Shown here: one piece after another, positions 52,028-59,840 of the stretch
Layout of the letters: every line of letters starts with the position of its first letter
How positions within the stretch are numbered: the stretch's first letter is position 1
DNA from: Clostridium folliculivorans
Lineage (GTDB): Bacteria; Bacillota; Clostridia; Clostridiales; Clostridiaceae
Direction of reading: 5' to 3'
Assembly (NCBI RefSeq): GCF_024341905.1
Contig: NZ_BQXY01000013.1
Span: 1-64,000, forward strand
Length of the DNA: 64,000 nt
Translations under genes and position numbers: made by a program
The notes under the pieces: model-generated
Databases searched by the model: none
What the model was told of the DNA's origin: nothing
The model's input: only the letters and a program-made list of their open reading frames with translations

Positions 52028-52054
52028 AAAAAACCGGTATTAAACCGGTTTTTA
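52028..52054. terminator. Bidirectional terminator
   Basis: AAAACCGGT/ACCGGTTTT with flanking A and T runs. The gap 51827-52027 shows nothing else. Confidence 0.85.
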
Positions 52055-52081
52055 CATAATAGGGGATTAGTTTATATTAAA

Positions 52082-52567
52082 TTACATTTTCATTTGGCCC
52101 ATTTTACCAACAATCTCTGGATTAACCATACCAAATATCATTGCTATATGTGCAACTACTAGGAATCCACCTACTAGTATGAAATGTATTTTCATCTTTT
52201 CGTTATCCGATTTATTTTTGAATATTAATCCTAGTTCTAAGAGAGCTAGAGGTAATAGGAAGACAACACCGCTTAAGTAGAAACCAACAGCAACTACGTC
52301 TACCCATGTATGCCATCCACCTGTTTGGGTTAATGGAATTACTGCGTTTATAAAAAGATAAATGAAGATTCCGGTAAAATAAAATCCATCGAAGATAGAA
52401 ACAACTTTGTTTAAAGTTCTTATACCACCACTTTGTATCCTATTAAATATGATGAAAAACTCTGTTATTGTAAGAGTTTCAGCACATATAACAGGTACAG
52501 CCATAAAAATTAATAGATTCCAAGGCTGATTGTCAGCTAATAAGGACATATAATGAGTCATATTCAT
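52082..52567 (-). CDS. Four-helix membrane protein of unknown function
   Basis: 161 residues with four hydrophobic segments (about 18-40, 58-80, 92-113, 128-150). Histidines lie near membrane edges (NMTHYM, GGWHTWVD, KMKIHFILV, VVAHIAMI), which could hold haem or copper, but no known motif is recognised. TAGGAGG ribosome site. A pair of 11-bp repeats lies 46 bp upstream, so it probably belongs to the island regulon. Confidence 0.75.
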   Translation of the reverse strand: MNMTHYMSLLADNQPWNLLIFMAVPVICAETLTITEFFIIFNRIQSGGIRTLNKVVSIFDGFYFTGIFIYLFINAVIPLTQTGGWHTWVDVVAVGFYLSGVVFLLPLALLELGLIFKNKSDNEKMKIHFILVGGFLVVAHIAMIFGMVNPEIVGKMGQMKM

Positions 52568-52612
52568 AATTTGTACCTCCTAAATATTTTATGTGAAAAT
52601 GTTAACATAAAG

Positions 52613-52631
52613 TTATGAAGAAGTTATGAAG
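52613..52631 (-). promoter_or_regulatory. 11-bp-spaced direct repeats upstream of the four-helix membrane gene
   Basis: On the minus strand CTTCATAA twice (52631-52624 and 52620-52613), 11 bp apart. Confidence 0.5.
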
Positions 52632-52800
52632 AAAACGGATAGTATGTAGTTTATTATGGAATACATTACAGATTTTACAAAATAATTATTTATGTTTAAT
52701 ATATAGTGGTAGTTAATTTATATCCAGAGAGTTAATCGGAAAGAGTTAAGAAAATAAATATTAAAAATAGCAGTGTTGTTTATATTTGAACAAAAACTAA

Positions 52801-52858
52801 TTTCTTTAATATCTTGTTATTAAAGAAAAAAGAATGCCTTGTTACAGCATTCTTTTTA
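52801..52858. terminator. Two adjacent terminator hairpins
   Basis: TTTCTTTAATA/TATTAAAGAAA (52801-52828) and AGAATGC/GCATTCT with A and T runs (52827-52857). The second terminates the reverse-strand gene that ends at 52881. Confidence 0.82.
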
Positions 52859-52880
52859 CAAAACTAGTTTAAATCATGAA

Positions 52881-54698
52881 CTAATTAAAATACTTACTTC
52901 TTATTTCTTCTAAATTTTTATTCTTAAGATCATCAACTACTTCTATTATTCCTATGAACTGGTTATCTTTAAGAATAGCGTAGCTAGTAGTTGAGGTAGG
53001 AACAAATTCAACTACATTTATTCCCTTCTTAAATGTAAATTCACTTAGTTTTTTTCCTGTTACAGTATCTAAGATCTGATATGTTCCTTCTGGATTATCG
53101 AACTTAGTCATATCAAAGGTAAGCTTAGTTGTTGAATTACTGCTAGTCACTACTATTGCAGGCTTTAATTCATATCCAATTCCATTAAATTTAGCACTTA
53201 GGTTCTTGCCAGTACCGGACGCTTTATTAATTAATGTTTCTGTAGGTACTTTAGTTAAATCATTACCGTATATACTACTGCTTTGAGCGGCTGAGCCATC
53301 AGTTACTGGACCCGCACAGCAACTAGGACCTGTGCTTGGAGGTGGTAGTGAAGGATCTGATTTGGATGTATCAACAGTATCTAGTTTATCTACAACCTTA
53401 ATGACACCTCTTATCATACCCATCCAGCAGCTAAAGTTTATATCTTTATCACCAGGGGTAAACTCAATAACATTTTCTCCGCTTTTTAATTTCTTTTCAA
53501 CATTTAATGATTGTGCAACAACTGAATTATTACAAGAGTTAAGTTCTTTTCCGTCTATTATCCACTTAACTGGAATTCCTTTTTGTACATAAAATGAATT
53601 AGGAGTGTAACCATTAGTATTTGCAGTCATATTTATAGTTTGAACCCCATCTTTTATAGTTGCTTTCGCTACATTTGAATTAGATGAATCTTTAGAGGTT
53701 CCTCCTAATAAAGTGGTAGTACCTCCAGATAGTGCTGTCAAAGGATTAACGTTTATACCAGCTAAGATAAATCCTCTATTTCCCATAATTAAGCCAAGTA
53801 CTATAATCAATACACCGCTAAGTTTAAGAATTTTCTTTGTATAACCTTTACTTAATAATCCAGATAAAGCACCAAAAGTAAGCATCAAAGGTACTGTACC
53901 TAATGAAAAAATTAACATAGATAGAGCACCTTTAAAGGCGCTTCCTGTACCTAGTGCAAAAAGCTGCATTGTTTGAAGTGGACCACAAGGCATAAGGCCA
54001 TTTAATAATCCCACTATAAAAGGTGAACCAGACTTATTTTTTATTTTGCACGCTGTATGAGGCAATTTTATCTGGAAGGATCTAAAAAATTTAAAACCAG
54101 CCATGTTAAAGCCCATCATTATCATAAATGCTCCGGCAATTATTTGCATCGTAGCTTTAGCCGTAATAGAAAGTGAGAATATTGAACCTAAAGCACCAAT
54201 TATTCCACCTAATATAGTATAAGAAGCAACTCTTCCCATGTTATATAGTAGAGCTGGTTTTATAGCATCAAACTTGCTTTCACTATCATTTTTTATACTC
54301 TGAGAAAGCATAATTCCTCCGCACATTCCAACGCAATGTATAGAGGTAAGAATACCAACTAGAAATAAAACAGTATAAGAAGCATTAGCAAGTTTAGAAT
54401 CCATATCAAAGCCGCTAGTCCTTACACCAAGGAAAGCTATTGCAGCCACTATTATCAGTGTTCCTATAAACTTATAATCATTTGATTTTTCCGTTCCATA
54501 GCCAGCTTTTTTTATTGAAGCTTTAATTTGCGATAGGGTGCAAAGATCTTCTTCGTATTCTACAACTGCAAATTCTCCGCTATAATTAGCTTTTACACTT
54601 ATAATACCGTCTAATTTTTTGATGGCCTTTTCAACCCTATGCTCACAAGATGTACAAGTCATTTCATAAACTTTAATTTTCTCACGCCTAGTACTCAT
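52881..54698 (-). CDS. HMA - sulfite exporter TauE/SafE-like - cupredoxin fusion protein
   Basis: 605 residues. An N-terminal HMA domain (CTSCEHRVEKAIKKL, 15-29) is joined to a six-helix TauE/SafE or DsbD-like membrane part with HCVGMCGGIMLSQS and LNGLMPCGPLQTMQLF. A cupredoxin-like domain follows (about 345-440): NGYTPNSFYVQKGIPVKW, SCNNS, and NFSCWMGMIRG giving Cys and Met copper-ligand candidates. The C-terminal 150 residues hold a CC pair and another beta domain. The order suggests copper transfer across the membrane to exported acceptors. ATG with AGGAGG upstream. Confidence 0.83.
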   Translation of the reverse strand: MSTRREKIKVYEMTCTSCEHRVEKAIKKLDGIISVKANYSGEFAVVEYEEDLCTLSQIKASIKKAGYGTEKSNDYKFIGTLIIVAAIAFLGVRTSGFDMDSKLANASYTVLFLVGILTSIHCVGMCGGIMLSQSIKNDSESKFDAIKPALLYNMGRVASYTILGGIIGALGSIFSLSITAKATMQIIAGAFMIMMGFNMAGFKFFRSFQIKLPHTACKIKNKSGSPFIVGLLNGLMPCGPLQTMQLFALGTGSAFKGALSMLIFSLGTVPLMLTFGALSGLLSKGYTKKILKLSGVLIIVLGLIMGNRGFILAGINVNPLTALSGGTTTLLGGTSKDSSNSNVAKATIKDGVQTINMTANTNGYTPNSFYVQKGIPVKWIIDGKELNSCNNSVVAQSLNVEKKLKSGENVIEFTPGDKDINFSCWMGMIRGVIKVVDKLDTVDTSKSDPSLPPPSTGPSCCAGPVTDGSAAQSSSIYGNDLTKVPTETLINKASGTGKNLSAKFNGIGYELKPAIVVTSSNSTTKLTFDMTKFDNPEGTYQILDTVTGKKLSEFTFKKGINVVEFVPTSTTSYAILKDNQFIGIIEVVDDLKNKNLEEIRSKYFN

Positions 54699-54745
54699 TA
54701 AAATCCTCCTAATTGGTTTATTAGAGATTAAACTAACTTACTTAT

Positions 54746-54788
54746 TACATTAATTAAATTTAACCACTTGATAAATTTAATTAATGTA
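54746..54788. other. 17-bp perfect dyad in the leader of the TauE-type fusion gene
   Basis: TACATTAATTAAATTTA (54746-54762) and TAAATTTAATTAATGTA (54772-54788) are exact inverse complements with a 9-bp spacer. It may be an operator or an mRNA hairpin; there is no T tail. Confidence 0.5.
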
Positions 54789-54840
54789 TAAGTAGTTATT
54801 AAAAAATATAATTCAAGTATACAAAATTAATATGTGTTTT

Positions 54841-54864
54841 TTATGAAGATGAAATCTACATAAT
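54841..54864. promoter_or_regulatory. Palindromic variant of the island repeat
   Basis: TTATGAAGAT, GAA, ATCTACATAA: one repeat unit facing its mirror copy, unlike the tandem direct arrays elsewhere. It lies 143 bp upstream of the TauE-type fusion gene and about 100 bp before a small forward gene. Confidence 0.35.
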
Positions 54865-54966
54865 TACTTAATTGTAAATAAATTGTTAACTGCGATTTGA
54901 AATTTAACAATAAAAAGCTATGATAAGGTAGTTAATTAATAGAATATGATTGGGAGGTGACACCTT

Positions 54967-55083
54967 ATGAACATTATTTTAAATAGTAATAGTAAGAGGG
55001 GATATGATATGAAAAGTATTTTGGTTACGAATGATTACGCATTTATAAATTTTTTGATAAAAAAGTTAATATGGATGTGGTAG
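54967..55083 (+). CDS. Possible small protein, 38 residues
   Basis: A 38-codon frame with a near-perfect GGGAGGTG ribosome site 6 nt before the ATG. The product ends in a hydrophobic/basic stretch (YAFINFLIKKLIWMW). No family recognised; an internal ATG at 55009 with GAGGGG upstream is an alternative start. Confidence 0.4.
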   Translation: MNIILNSNSKRGYDMKSILVTNDYAFINFLIKKLIWMW

Positions 55084-55178
55084 ATATGTAATGAATAATT
55101 TTAAGTCTCAAACGAATTGTTAGAATTTGAAGTGTGTTGTTAAATGGAAGATTTTATAACATGATTAAAAGTAAAATG

Positions 55179-55270
55179 TCTTATAGGAGACACGGGGATG
55201 TCCCTATAAGACTATAATATAATAATATAGATAAATTTATGGTAAGTGGTGTCTAACTTTATCTATATTA
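55179..55270. other. Two stable hairpins in the gap between small genes
   Basis: GTCTTATAGG..GACA pairs with TGTC.CCTATAAGAC (55179-55213), and AATATAGATAAA with TTTATCTATATT (55226-55270). The first lacks a T tail. They may be relics of a repeat element or a terminator pair for the reverse small gene. Confidence 0.4.
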
Positions 55271-55284
55271 GAATATAGCAATAA

Positions 55285-55443
55285 TTATGAAGCTTTGGTT
55301 TCTACATTTTTATTATTAGATTCTATATAAAGGTTATTATAAGTATTCATTATGGATTGTTCTTCAAAGTTAAATCTTTCAACTAACTTTATAGAATAAT
55401 CATTTCTATATTTTTTGCTAAATAGAAATTTTAAAAAATCCAT
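55285..55443 (-). CDS. Small hydrophilic protein, 52 residues
   Basis: The frame begins MDFLKFLFSKKYRND after an AGAGGAGGAGAG ribosome site and ends NKNVETKAS. The N-terminus is amphipathic (possible membrane association), the rest acidic/polar. No family is recognised. It is too short for automatic calls, but the excellent ribosome site and an upstream array of three 11-bp repeats make it credible and part of the regulon. Confidence 0.6.
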   Translation of the reverse strand: MDFLKFLFSKKYRNDYSIKLVERFNFEEQSIMNTYNNLYIESNNKNVETKAS

Positions 55444-55507
55444 CTCTCTCTCCTCCTCTTAACTGTAATGACCTTAATCCAATAATACTCTATTCATATA
55501 AAGAGAG

Positions 55508-55537
55508 TATGAAGATAATATAAAGATAATATGAAGA
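55508..55537 (-). promoter_or_regulatory. Three 11-bp direct repeats upstream of the 52-residue gene
   Basis: On the plus strand TATGAAGA (55508), TATAAAGA (55519) and TATGAAGA (55530), i.e. TCTTCATA units on the minus strand at an exact 11-bp period. Confidence 0.6.
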
Positions 55538-55634
55538 TAAAAATAATAATACTTTACGTAAAGAGCAAACTTAAGTAACATGACTGCTTGTTGAGTACTA
55601 AACAATAAACACTAATTATTAAAAATATTAATTA

Positions 55635-56231
55635 TTATTTTAATAAATTAACATAGGACTTCATTTCTTCAAGAGTCATAGGACCAATTTTCTTTTTTAT
55701 TATGGTGCCATTTTTATCTATAAAGAGAGAAGTTGGTAAAGCTGTAATATTATAATTTGTAGCAACAGATTCGTCATAGTCAAACAATATATTAAAATTT
55801 AATTTGTTTTTGTTTAGAAAATCTCTGACAGTATCATTATCTTCACCAATGTCAATTCCTAAGATAATTAAATCAGAATTCTTTGTCTCTTGATAGAGCT
55901 TTTCTATTTCAGGCATCTCTTGTACACAGTAAGGACACCATGTAGCCCAAAAATTAATAAAAACATTTTTACCCTTGAGCTCACTCAAAGAAACCTCTTT
56001 TCCATCAAGAGTCTTCAATTTAAAATCAATTGCTTTATCACCATTTGGATCTTTAAAGATTCCATTAGTAGAGTTTGTGGTAGGAGTTTTAGATATATTG
56101 TTATTATCAGAAGCTTTTTTATTATCAACAGCATTATAAGAATTAGATTTAGTCTTATTATAATTAATTACTGTATATAGACTTAGACTAAAAAGTATAA
56201 TTATAGATAGAGGGAAAAGTAATTTTTTCAT
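55635..56231 (-). CDS. TlpA/ResA-type thiol-disulfide oxidoreductase
   Basis: 198 residues. An N-terminal anchor (about 4-24), a spacer rich in Asn/Thr and a thioredoxin fold with INFWATWCPYCVQEMPEIEKL (CPYC active site) and ALPTSLFIDKNGTI (cis-Pro loop). It reduces or forms disulfides outside the membrane, as in haem-protein or copper-protein maturation. It follows ccdA by 23 bp, its electron supplier. Confidence 0.92.
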   Translation of the reverse strand: MKKLLFPLSIIILFSLSLYTVINYNKTKSNSYNAVDNKKASDNNNISKTPTTNSTNGIFKDPNGDKAIDFKLKTLDGKEVSLSELKGKNVFINFWATWCPYCVQEMPEIEKLYQETKNSDLIILGIDIGEDNDTVRDFLNKNKLNFNILFDYDESVATNYNITALPTSLFIDKNGTIIKKKIGPMTLEEMKSYVNLLK

Positions 56232-56254
56232 TTTTTACACTCCTTTAATAAAGA

Positions 56255-56968
56255 TTAATAAAAATTAATAAAGTTTAGATATTTGCTAAGTGTGCTTAAG
56301 TTATTTGTATATACTAAAATCCCCATAGCTATAAGTAATAGACCACTTAGTATTGATATAGTTGGAGTAAACTTTAAAATCTTATTTTTTAGTTTCATAA
56401 ACTTATCAATAGCAATAGCAGTTAATATAAAGGGGATTGATAGTCCTAAAGAATATACGCTTAGTAGAATTATTCCTTGATAAACAGTATGAAGATTACT
56501 TGAATAAATCAATATTGATGATAATATTGGTCCTACGCAAGGGGTCCATCCAGTAGCAAAAGCCATTCCCATTAGTATAGAACTAAAATTTTTGCTAAAT
56601 GAAAAAAGTGACAGAAGCCTTTTTTCATAATAGAAAAATCTAATCTTTATTATTCCCATTGTGTGTAGACCAAATATTATCATTAATAAACCGCCTACTT
56701 TTCTAAATAAAGCTTGATTTCGTATTAATAAGTTTCCTAAAGTTGTTGCTGATGCTCCCATGATAACAAAGATTATTGAAAAGCCGAATACAAAGCCAAA
56801 GATTTTATAAAATCTTGTTTTTTTATAATTGTTAGTATTTTTACCAACATCATTTATTGTTGCACCTGTCATATAGCTCATATAAGCTGGTACTAATGGC
56901 AAGACGCATGGAGAAAGAAAGGATAGTAATCCTGCAGAAAAAGCTAAGAATAACGGTATATCGTTCAA
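56255..56968 (-). CDS. ccdA: CcdA-type thiol:disulfide interchange membrane protein
   Basis: 237 residues, six membrane helices. The two redox Cys motifs are SPCVLPLVPAY and TGWTPCVGPILSS. It carries reducing power from cytosolic thioredoxin to the exported TlpA/ResA-like protein encoded next. I chose TTG 56968, 9 nt after GGAG; the TTG at 56977 touches the ribosome site. A two-repeat array lies 51 bp upstream, shared gap with the multicopper oxidase gene. Confidence 0.92.
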   Translation of the reverse strand: MNDIPLFLAFSAGLLSFLSPCVLPLVPAYMSYMTGATINDVGKNTNNYKKTRFYKIFGFVFGFSIIFVIMGASATTLGNLLIRNQALFRKVGGLLMIIFGLHTMGIIKIRFFYYEKRLLSLFSFSKNFSSILMGMAFATGWTPCVGPILSSILIYSSNLHTVYQGIILLSVYSLGLSIPFILTAIAIDKFMKLKNKILKFTPTISILSGLLLIAMGILVYTNNLSTLSKYLNFINFY

Positions 56969-57018
56969 GTACTTCAACTCCTTTTAACAGTAATAACAAT
57001 TTATTATAATTAATTGCT

Positions 57019-57037
57019 ATGAAGATTATATGAAGAA
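57019..57037 (-). promoter_or_regulatory. 11-bp-spaced direct repeats upstream of ccdA
   Basis: Plus-strand TATGAAGA at 57019 and 57030 (minus-strand TCTTCATA), exact 11-bp period. Confidence 0.55.
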
Positions 57038-57094
57038 TGTTTTTCAATTGATTATTCTTTTTATATAAATAAATTATAATATTAATTTTCATAT

Positions 57095-57113
57095 CTTCAT
57101 AATTCCTTCATAA
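57095..57113 (+). promoter_or_regulatory. 11-bp-spaced direct repeats upstream of the multicopper oxidase
   Basis: CTTCATAA at 57095 and 57106 on the plus strand, exact 11-bp period, 54 bp before the ATG. Together with 57019-57037 it makes a divergent regulated promoter region. Confidence 0.6.
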
Positions 57114-57166
57114 AATCAAATTATAATAATTATTAAGTAAAAGTTATAATTATTGAGGGGGTTAAT

Positions 57167-58609
57167 ATGAGTAAGTCAAAAAATATATCAACAATTTGTG
57201 CCGTAGTTGCTGGAATAGCTGCTGTAGGGATTATTTTATTTATAAATCCAATAAATAAGGGTACTGGAATGAATATGAGTAACACTAATAATATAAGTAA
57301 AGATGCCATAATAAATAGTAGTCTTCCTATACCTGCTCTTTTAGAAGATAAGAATCCTGATCCGAAAGTAGATGATTTCACCCTTGAACCACAGCAAGGT
57401 GAAGTATCGTTTATAAAGGGTACTGAAACCAAAACTACAGGGTATAATGGAAACTTTTTAGGACCGGTTATAAGGGTGAACAAGGGAGATGAAGTAAATA
57501 TTCATGTAAACAATAAACTAAGCGAGCCAACAACTGTACATTGGCATGGGTTAGAGCTAAATGGAGAAAATGATGGTGGTCCAGATCAGGCTATACAGGC
57601 AGGAGCAACTTGGAATCCTAGTTTTGTTATTAATCAGCAAGCTGCAACACTTTGGTATCATCCTCACTTTAGTGGAACCACTGCTACACAAGTATATAGT
57701 GGGTTAGCGGGACTATTCTATGTAGATGATGAAATATCTAAAAACTTGAATATTCCTAAGGAATATGGAGTAAATGATATTCCATTAGTAATTCAAGATA
57801 GAAGCTTTAATAAGGATGGAAGCTTCAAATACGATACTAATATGATGGATGGAGCAACTGGAGATACTATTTTAGTAAATGGAGCAATAAAGCCATATCT
57901 AGACGTTAAAAGGGTTAAGATGAGATTCAGAATAGTAAATGGAGCTAATGCAAGTAACTTTAATTTAAAGCTAGATAATGGAAGTGCTTTTTATCAAATT
58001 GCATCTGATGGTGGCTTTTTAGAAAGTCCAATAAGCCAAAAAAGTATTTTATTAGCTCCGGGTGAGAGGGCTGAGATAATTATTGATTTTTCTAAATACG
58101 ATAAAGGAACTAAGGTATCACTTATGAGTGATAAGACTGAAATATTGAATTTTAATGTTAAGGAAGATGGAAATGATACAACAGAAATCCCGGGTGTCTT
58201 AACAAAAATCAATAAAATTGAAAAATCACAAGCTACAAAGGTGAGAAACTTCGACCTTCAAGGTATGGGAAATATGGTATCAATAAATGGTCAAAAGTTT
58301 GATATGAATAGAATTGATGAAACTGTAAAACAAGGAGATATTGAAATTTGGAATATAACAAGTGAAAACTCAATGATGCATAACATGGGACATCCGTTCC
58401 ATATTCACGGGGTACAATTCCAAATACTATCTAGAGACGGAAAAGAACCAGCTACAGAGGAAAAAGGCTGGAAAGATACAGTATATATAGAGCCGAATGA
58501 AAAAGTAAGCATTATTGTTAGGTTTAATAATAAGGGCACTTTCATGTATCATTGTCATATATTGGAGCACGAAGAGGCAGGAATGATGGGACAAATTAAA
58601 GTAGAATAG
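57167..58609 (+). CDS. Multicopper oxidase (CueO/CotA/laccase family)
   Basis: 480 residues with an N-terminal signal/anchor helix (about 8-26). The four copper motifs are intact: HWHG (125-128), WYHPH (163-167), HPFHIHG near residue 410 and HCHILEHEEAGMM (462-474) with the T1 Cys463, His468 and likely axial Met473. It should oxidise Cu(I), Fe(II) or phenolic substrates outside the membrane and reduce O2 to water. This is unusual in a clostridial context and suggests oxygen defence or metal oxidation. GAGGGGG ribosome site; repeat array upstream. Confidence 0.93.
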   Translation: MSKSKNISTICAVVAGIAAVGIILFINPINKGTGMNMSNTNNISKDAIINSSLPIPALLEDKNPDPKVDDFTLEPQQGEVSFIKGTETKTTGYNGNFLGPVIRVNKGDEVNIHVNNKLSEPTTVHWHGLELNGENDGGPDQAIQAGATWNPSFVINQQAATLWYHPHFSGTTATQVYSGLAGLFYVDDEISKNLNIPKEYGVNDIPLVIQDRSFNKDGSFKYDTNMMDGATGDTILVNGAIKPYLDVKRVKMRFRIVNGANASNFNLKLDNGSAFYQIASDGGFLESPISQKSILLAPGERAEIIIDFSKYDKGTKVSLMSDKTEILNFNVKEDGNDTTEIPGVLTKINKIEKSQATKVRNFDLQGMGNMVSINGQKFDMNRIDETVKQGDIEIWNITSENSMMHNMGHPFHIHGVQFQILSRDGKEPATEEKGWKDTVYIEPNEKVSIIVRFNNKGTFMYHCHILEHEEAGMMGQIKVE

Positions 58610-58616
58610 TATGTTA

Positions 58617-58656
58617 TAAAGATAAGGTTTTATTTCTACAGCCTTATCTTTTTTTA
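58617..58656 (+). terminator. Terminator of the multicopper oxidase gene
   Basis: AAAGATAAGG pairs with CCTTATCTTT, followed by a T run. Confidence 0.85.
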
Positions 58657-58694
58657 GTCCTATGAAATTATAATACATAAGTTTTTAGATAAAG

Positions 58695-58735
58695 AAAAAC
58701 ATACACAGATTTCTAATAATCTGTGTATGTTTTTT
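58695..58735. terminator. Second, bidirectional terminator
   Basis: AAAAACATACACAGA and TCTGTGTATGTTTTT, 15-bp stem with a 10-nt loop; serves the reverse-strand iron operon. Confidence 0.85.
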
Positions 58736-58789
58736 CTTTATGGTTTCATTAAGCATAAGATTTATGTGCTTCTAATCCAATTAGTTATA

Positions 58790-59806
58790 TTACTTCATAT
58801 TTTGTATTTCAGTTAAGGTTTTATCTAAAGAGTCTGAAGCTGTTTTTATCACTTTTTCATCTATTGGTTTTACTTTTACAGCAGCTTGAATTGTTCCTAA
58901 AGGAGCTTCCACTTTTTCATATAATGGTTTGTTCTTTTCTTTAACTTCATCTTCAAAGCTGCTCCAATATTTTTCTAATCTATCAGAGTACTTAGTAACT
59001 TTCTCTTCGTTTAATGGGGAAATAAACTTTTTAATTTTAGTTAAAGCAGTTTTCATATCTTGTGGACCAGATGAAAATGCAATTGATTTTTGAAGCTCTT
59101 CTAGAACCTTATCTAATTCTACAATTGAGGTATCTAGAACTTTTGTATCTAGAGGAGTTACTTTTACAGCAGCTTGAATTGTTCCTAATGGTTGTTCAAC
59201 TTTTTCGTAGATTGAAGGATAGTTTTTCTTTATTCCATCTTCAAATGAACTCCAATTTTTTTCAAGGCCTTCAGAAGTCTTAACTATCTTAGCATCCTCT
59301 TTATTAGTGATTTCACCACTAAGTTCTTTTAAAATTGATTTCATATTTTCTAGACCTATTGTAGTAGCATTATCATTTTGTAACTTTGCCAACTGAGTAT
59401 CTAGATTATCTAATGATTTATTTAAGACCTTTGTATCTAATGGTTTTACTTTCGCGGCAGCTTCAATAATTCCTAATGGGTCTTCAATTTTAACGTATAA
59501 ATCTAAATACTTGTCTTTAAGATCTTCTTCGAACTTATCCTCAAAAGTTTTCCAAGAATCTTGTAGCTTTGTAGAAGACTCAGCTACTTTATCATCTTCT
59601 TTATTTGCAATTTCATCTTTTATATTTTTAACAATATCTCTCATATCGCTTGCTGCTTTATCAACGGAAAGTTCCTGATTAGCAGCTGCAGTTACTTGTG
59701 GCTTTGATACAGAATCTGTAGCTTGTGATTTTTGAGCTGTACATCCAAGCAATGATATAGAGCTTCCTAATGCAATTAATAATAATAATTTTTTTGCTGA
59801 TTTCAT
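58790..59806 (-). CDS. Lipoprotein with three FTR1-ectodomain-type repeats
   Basis: 338 residues. Lipoprotein signal with lipobox SLLGC (about residue 22). Three repeats of about 90 residues follow, each with a W-x-x-FED start, an IYEKVEQPLGTIQAAVKVTP-like centre and a helix ending in a Leu-rich segment. The same unit occurs twice in the extracellular part of the FTR1 permease encoded just upstream. Likely an iron-binding or iron-presenting partner, functionally comparable to EfeO, although it lacks an M75 domain. Co-transcribed with FTR1 (34-bp gap). Confidence 0.8.
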   Translation of the reverse strand: MKSAKKLLLLIALGSSISLLGCTAQKSQATDSVSKPQVTAAANQELSVDKAASDMRDIVKNIKDEIANKEDDKVAESSTKLQDSWKTFEDKFEEDLKDKYLDLYVKIEDPLGIIEAAAKVKPLDTKVLNKSLDNLDTQLAKLQNDNATTIGLENMKSILKELSGEITNKEDAKIVKTSEGLEKNWSSFEDGIKKNYPSIYEKVEQPLGTIQAAVKVTPLDTKVLDTSIVELDKVLEELQKSIAFSSGPQDMKTALTKIKKFISPLNEEKVTKYSDRLEKYWSSFEDEVKEKNKPLYEKVEAPLGTIQAAVKVKPIDEKVIKTASDSLDKTLTEIQNMK

Positions 59807-59840
59807 AAATAAATCCTCCGTCTTTCGTTTTCTAAATTTA

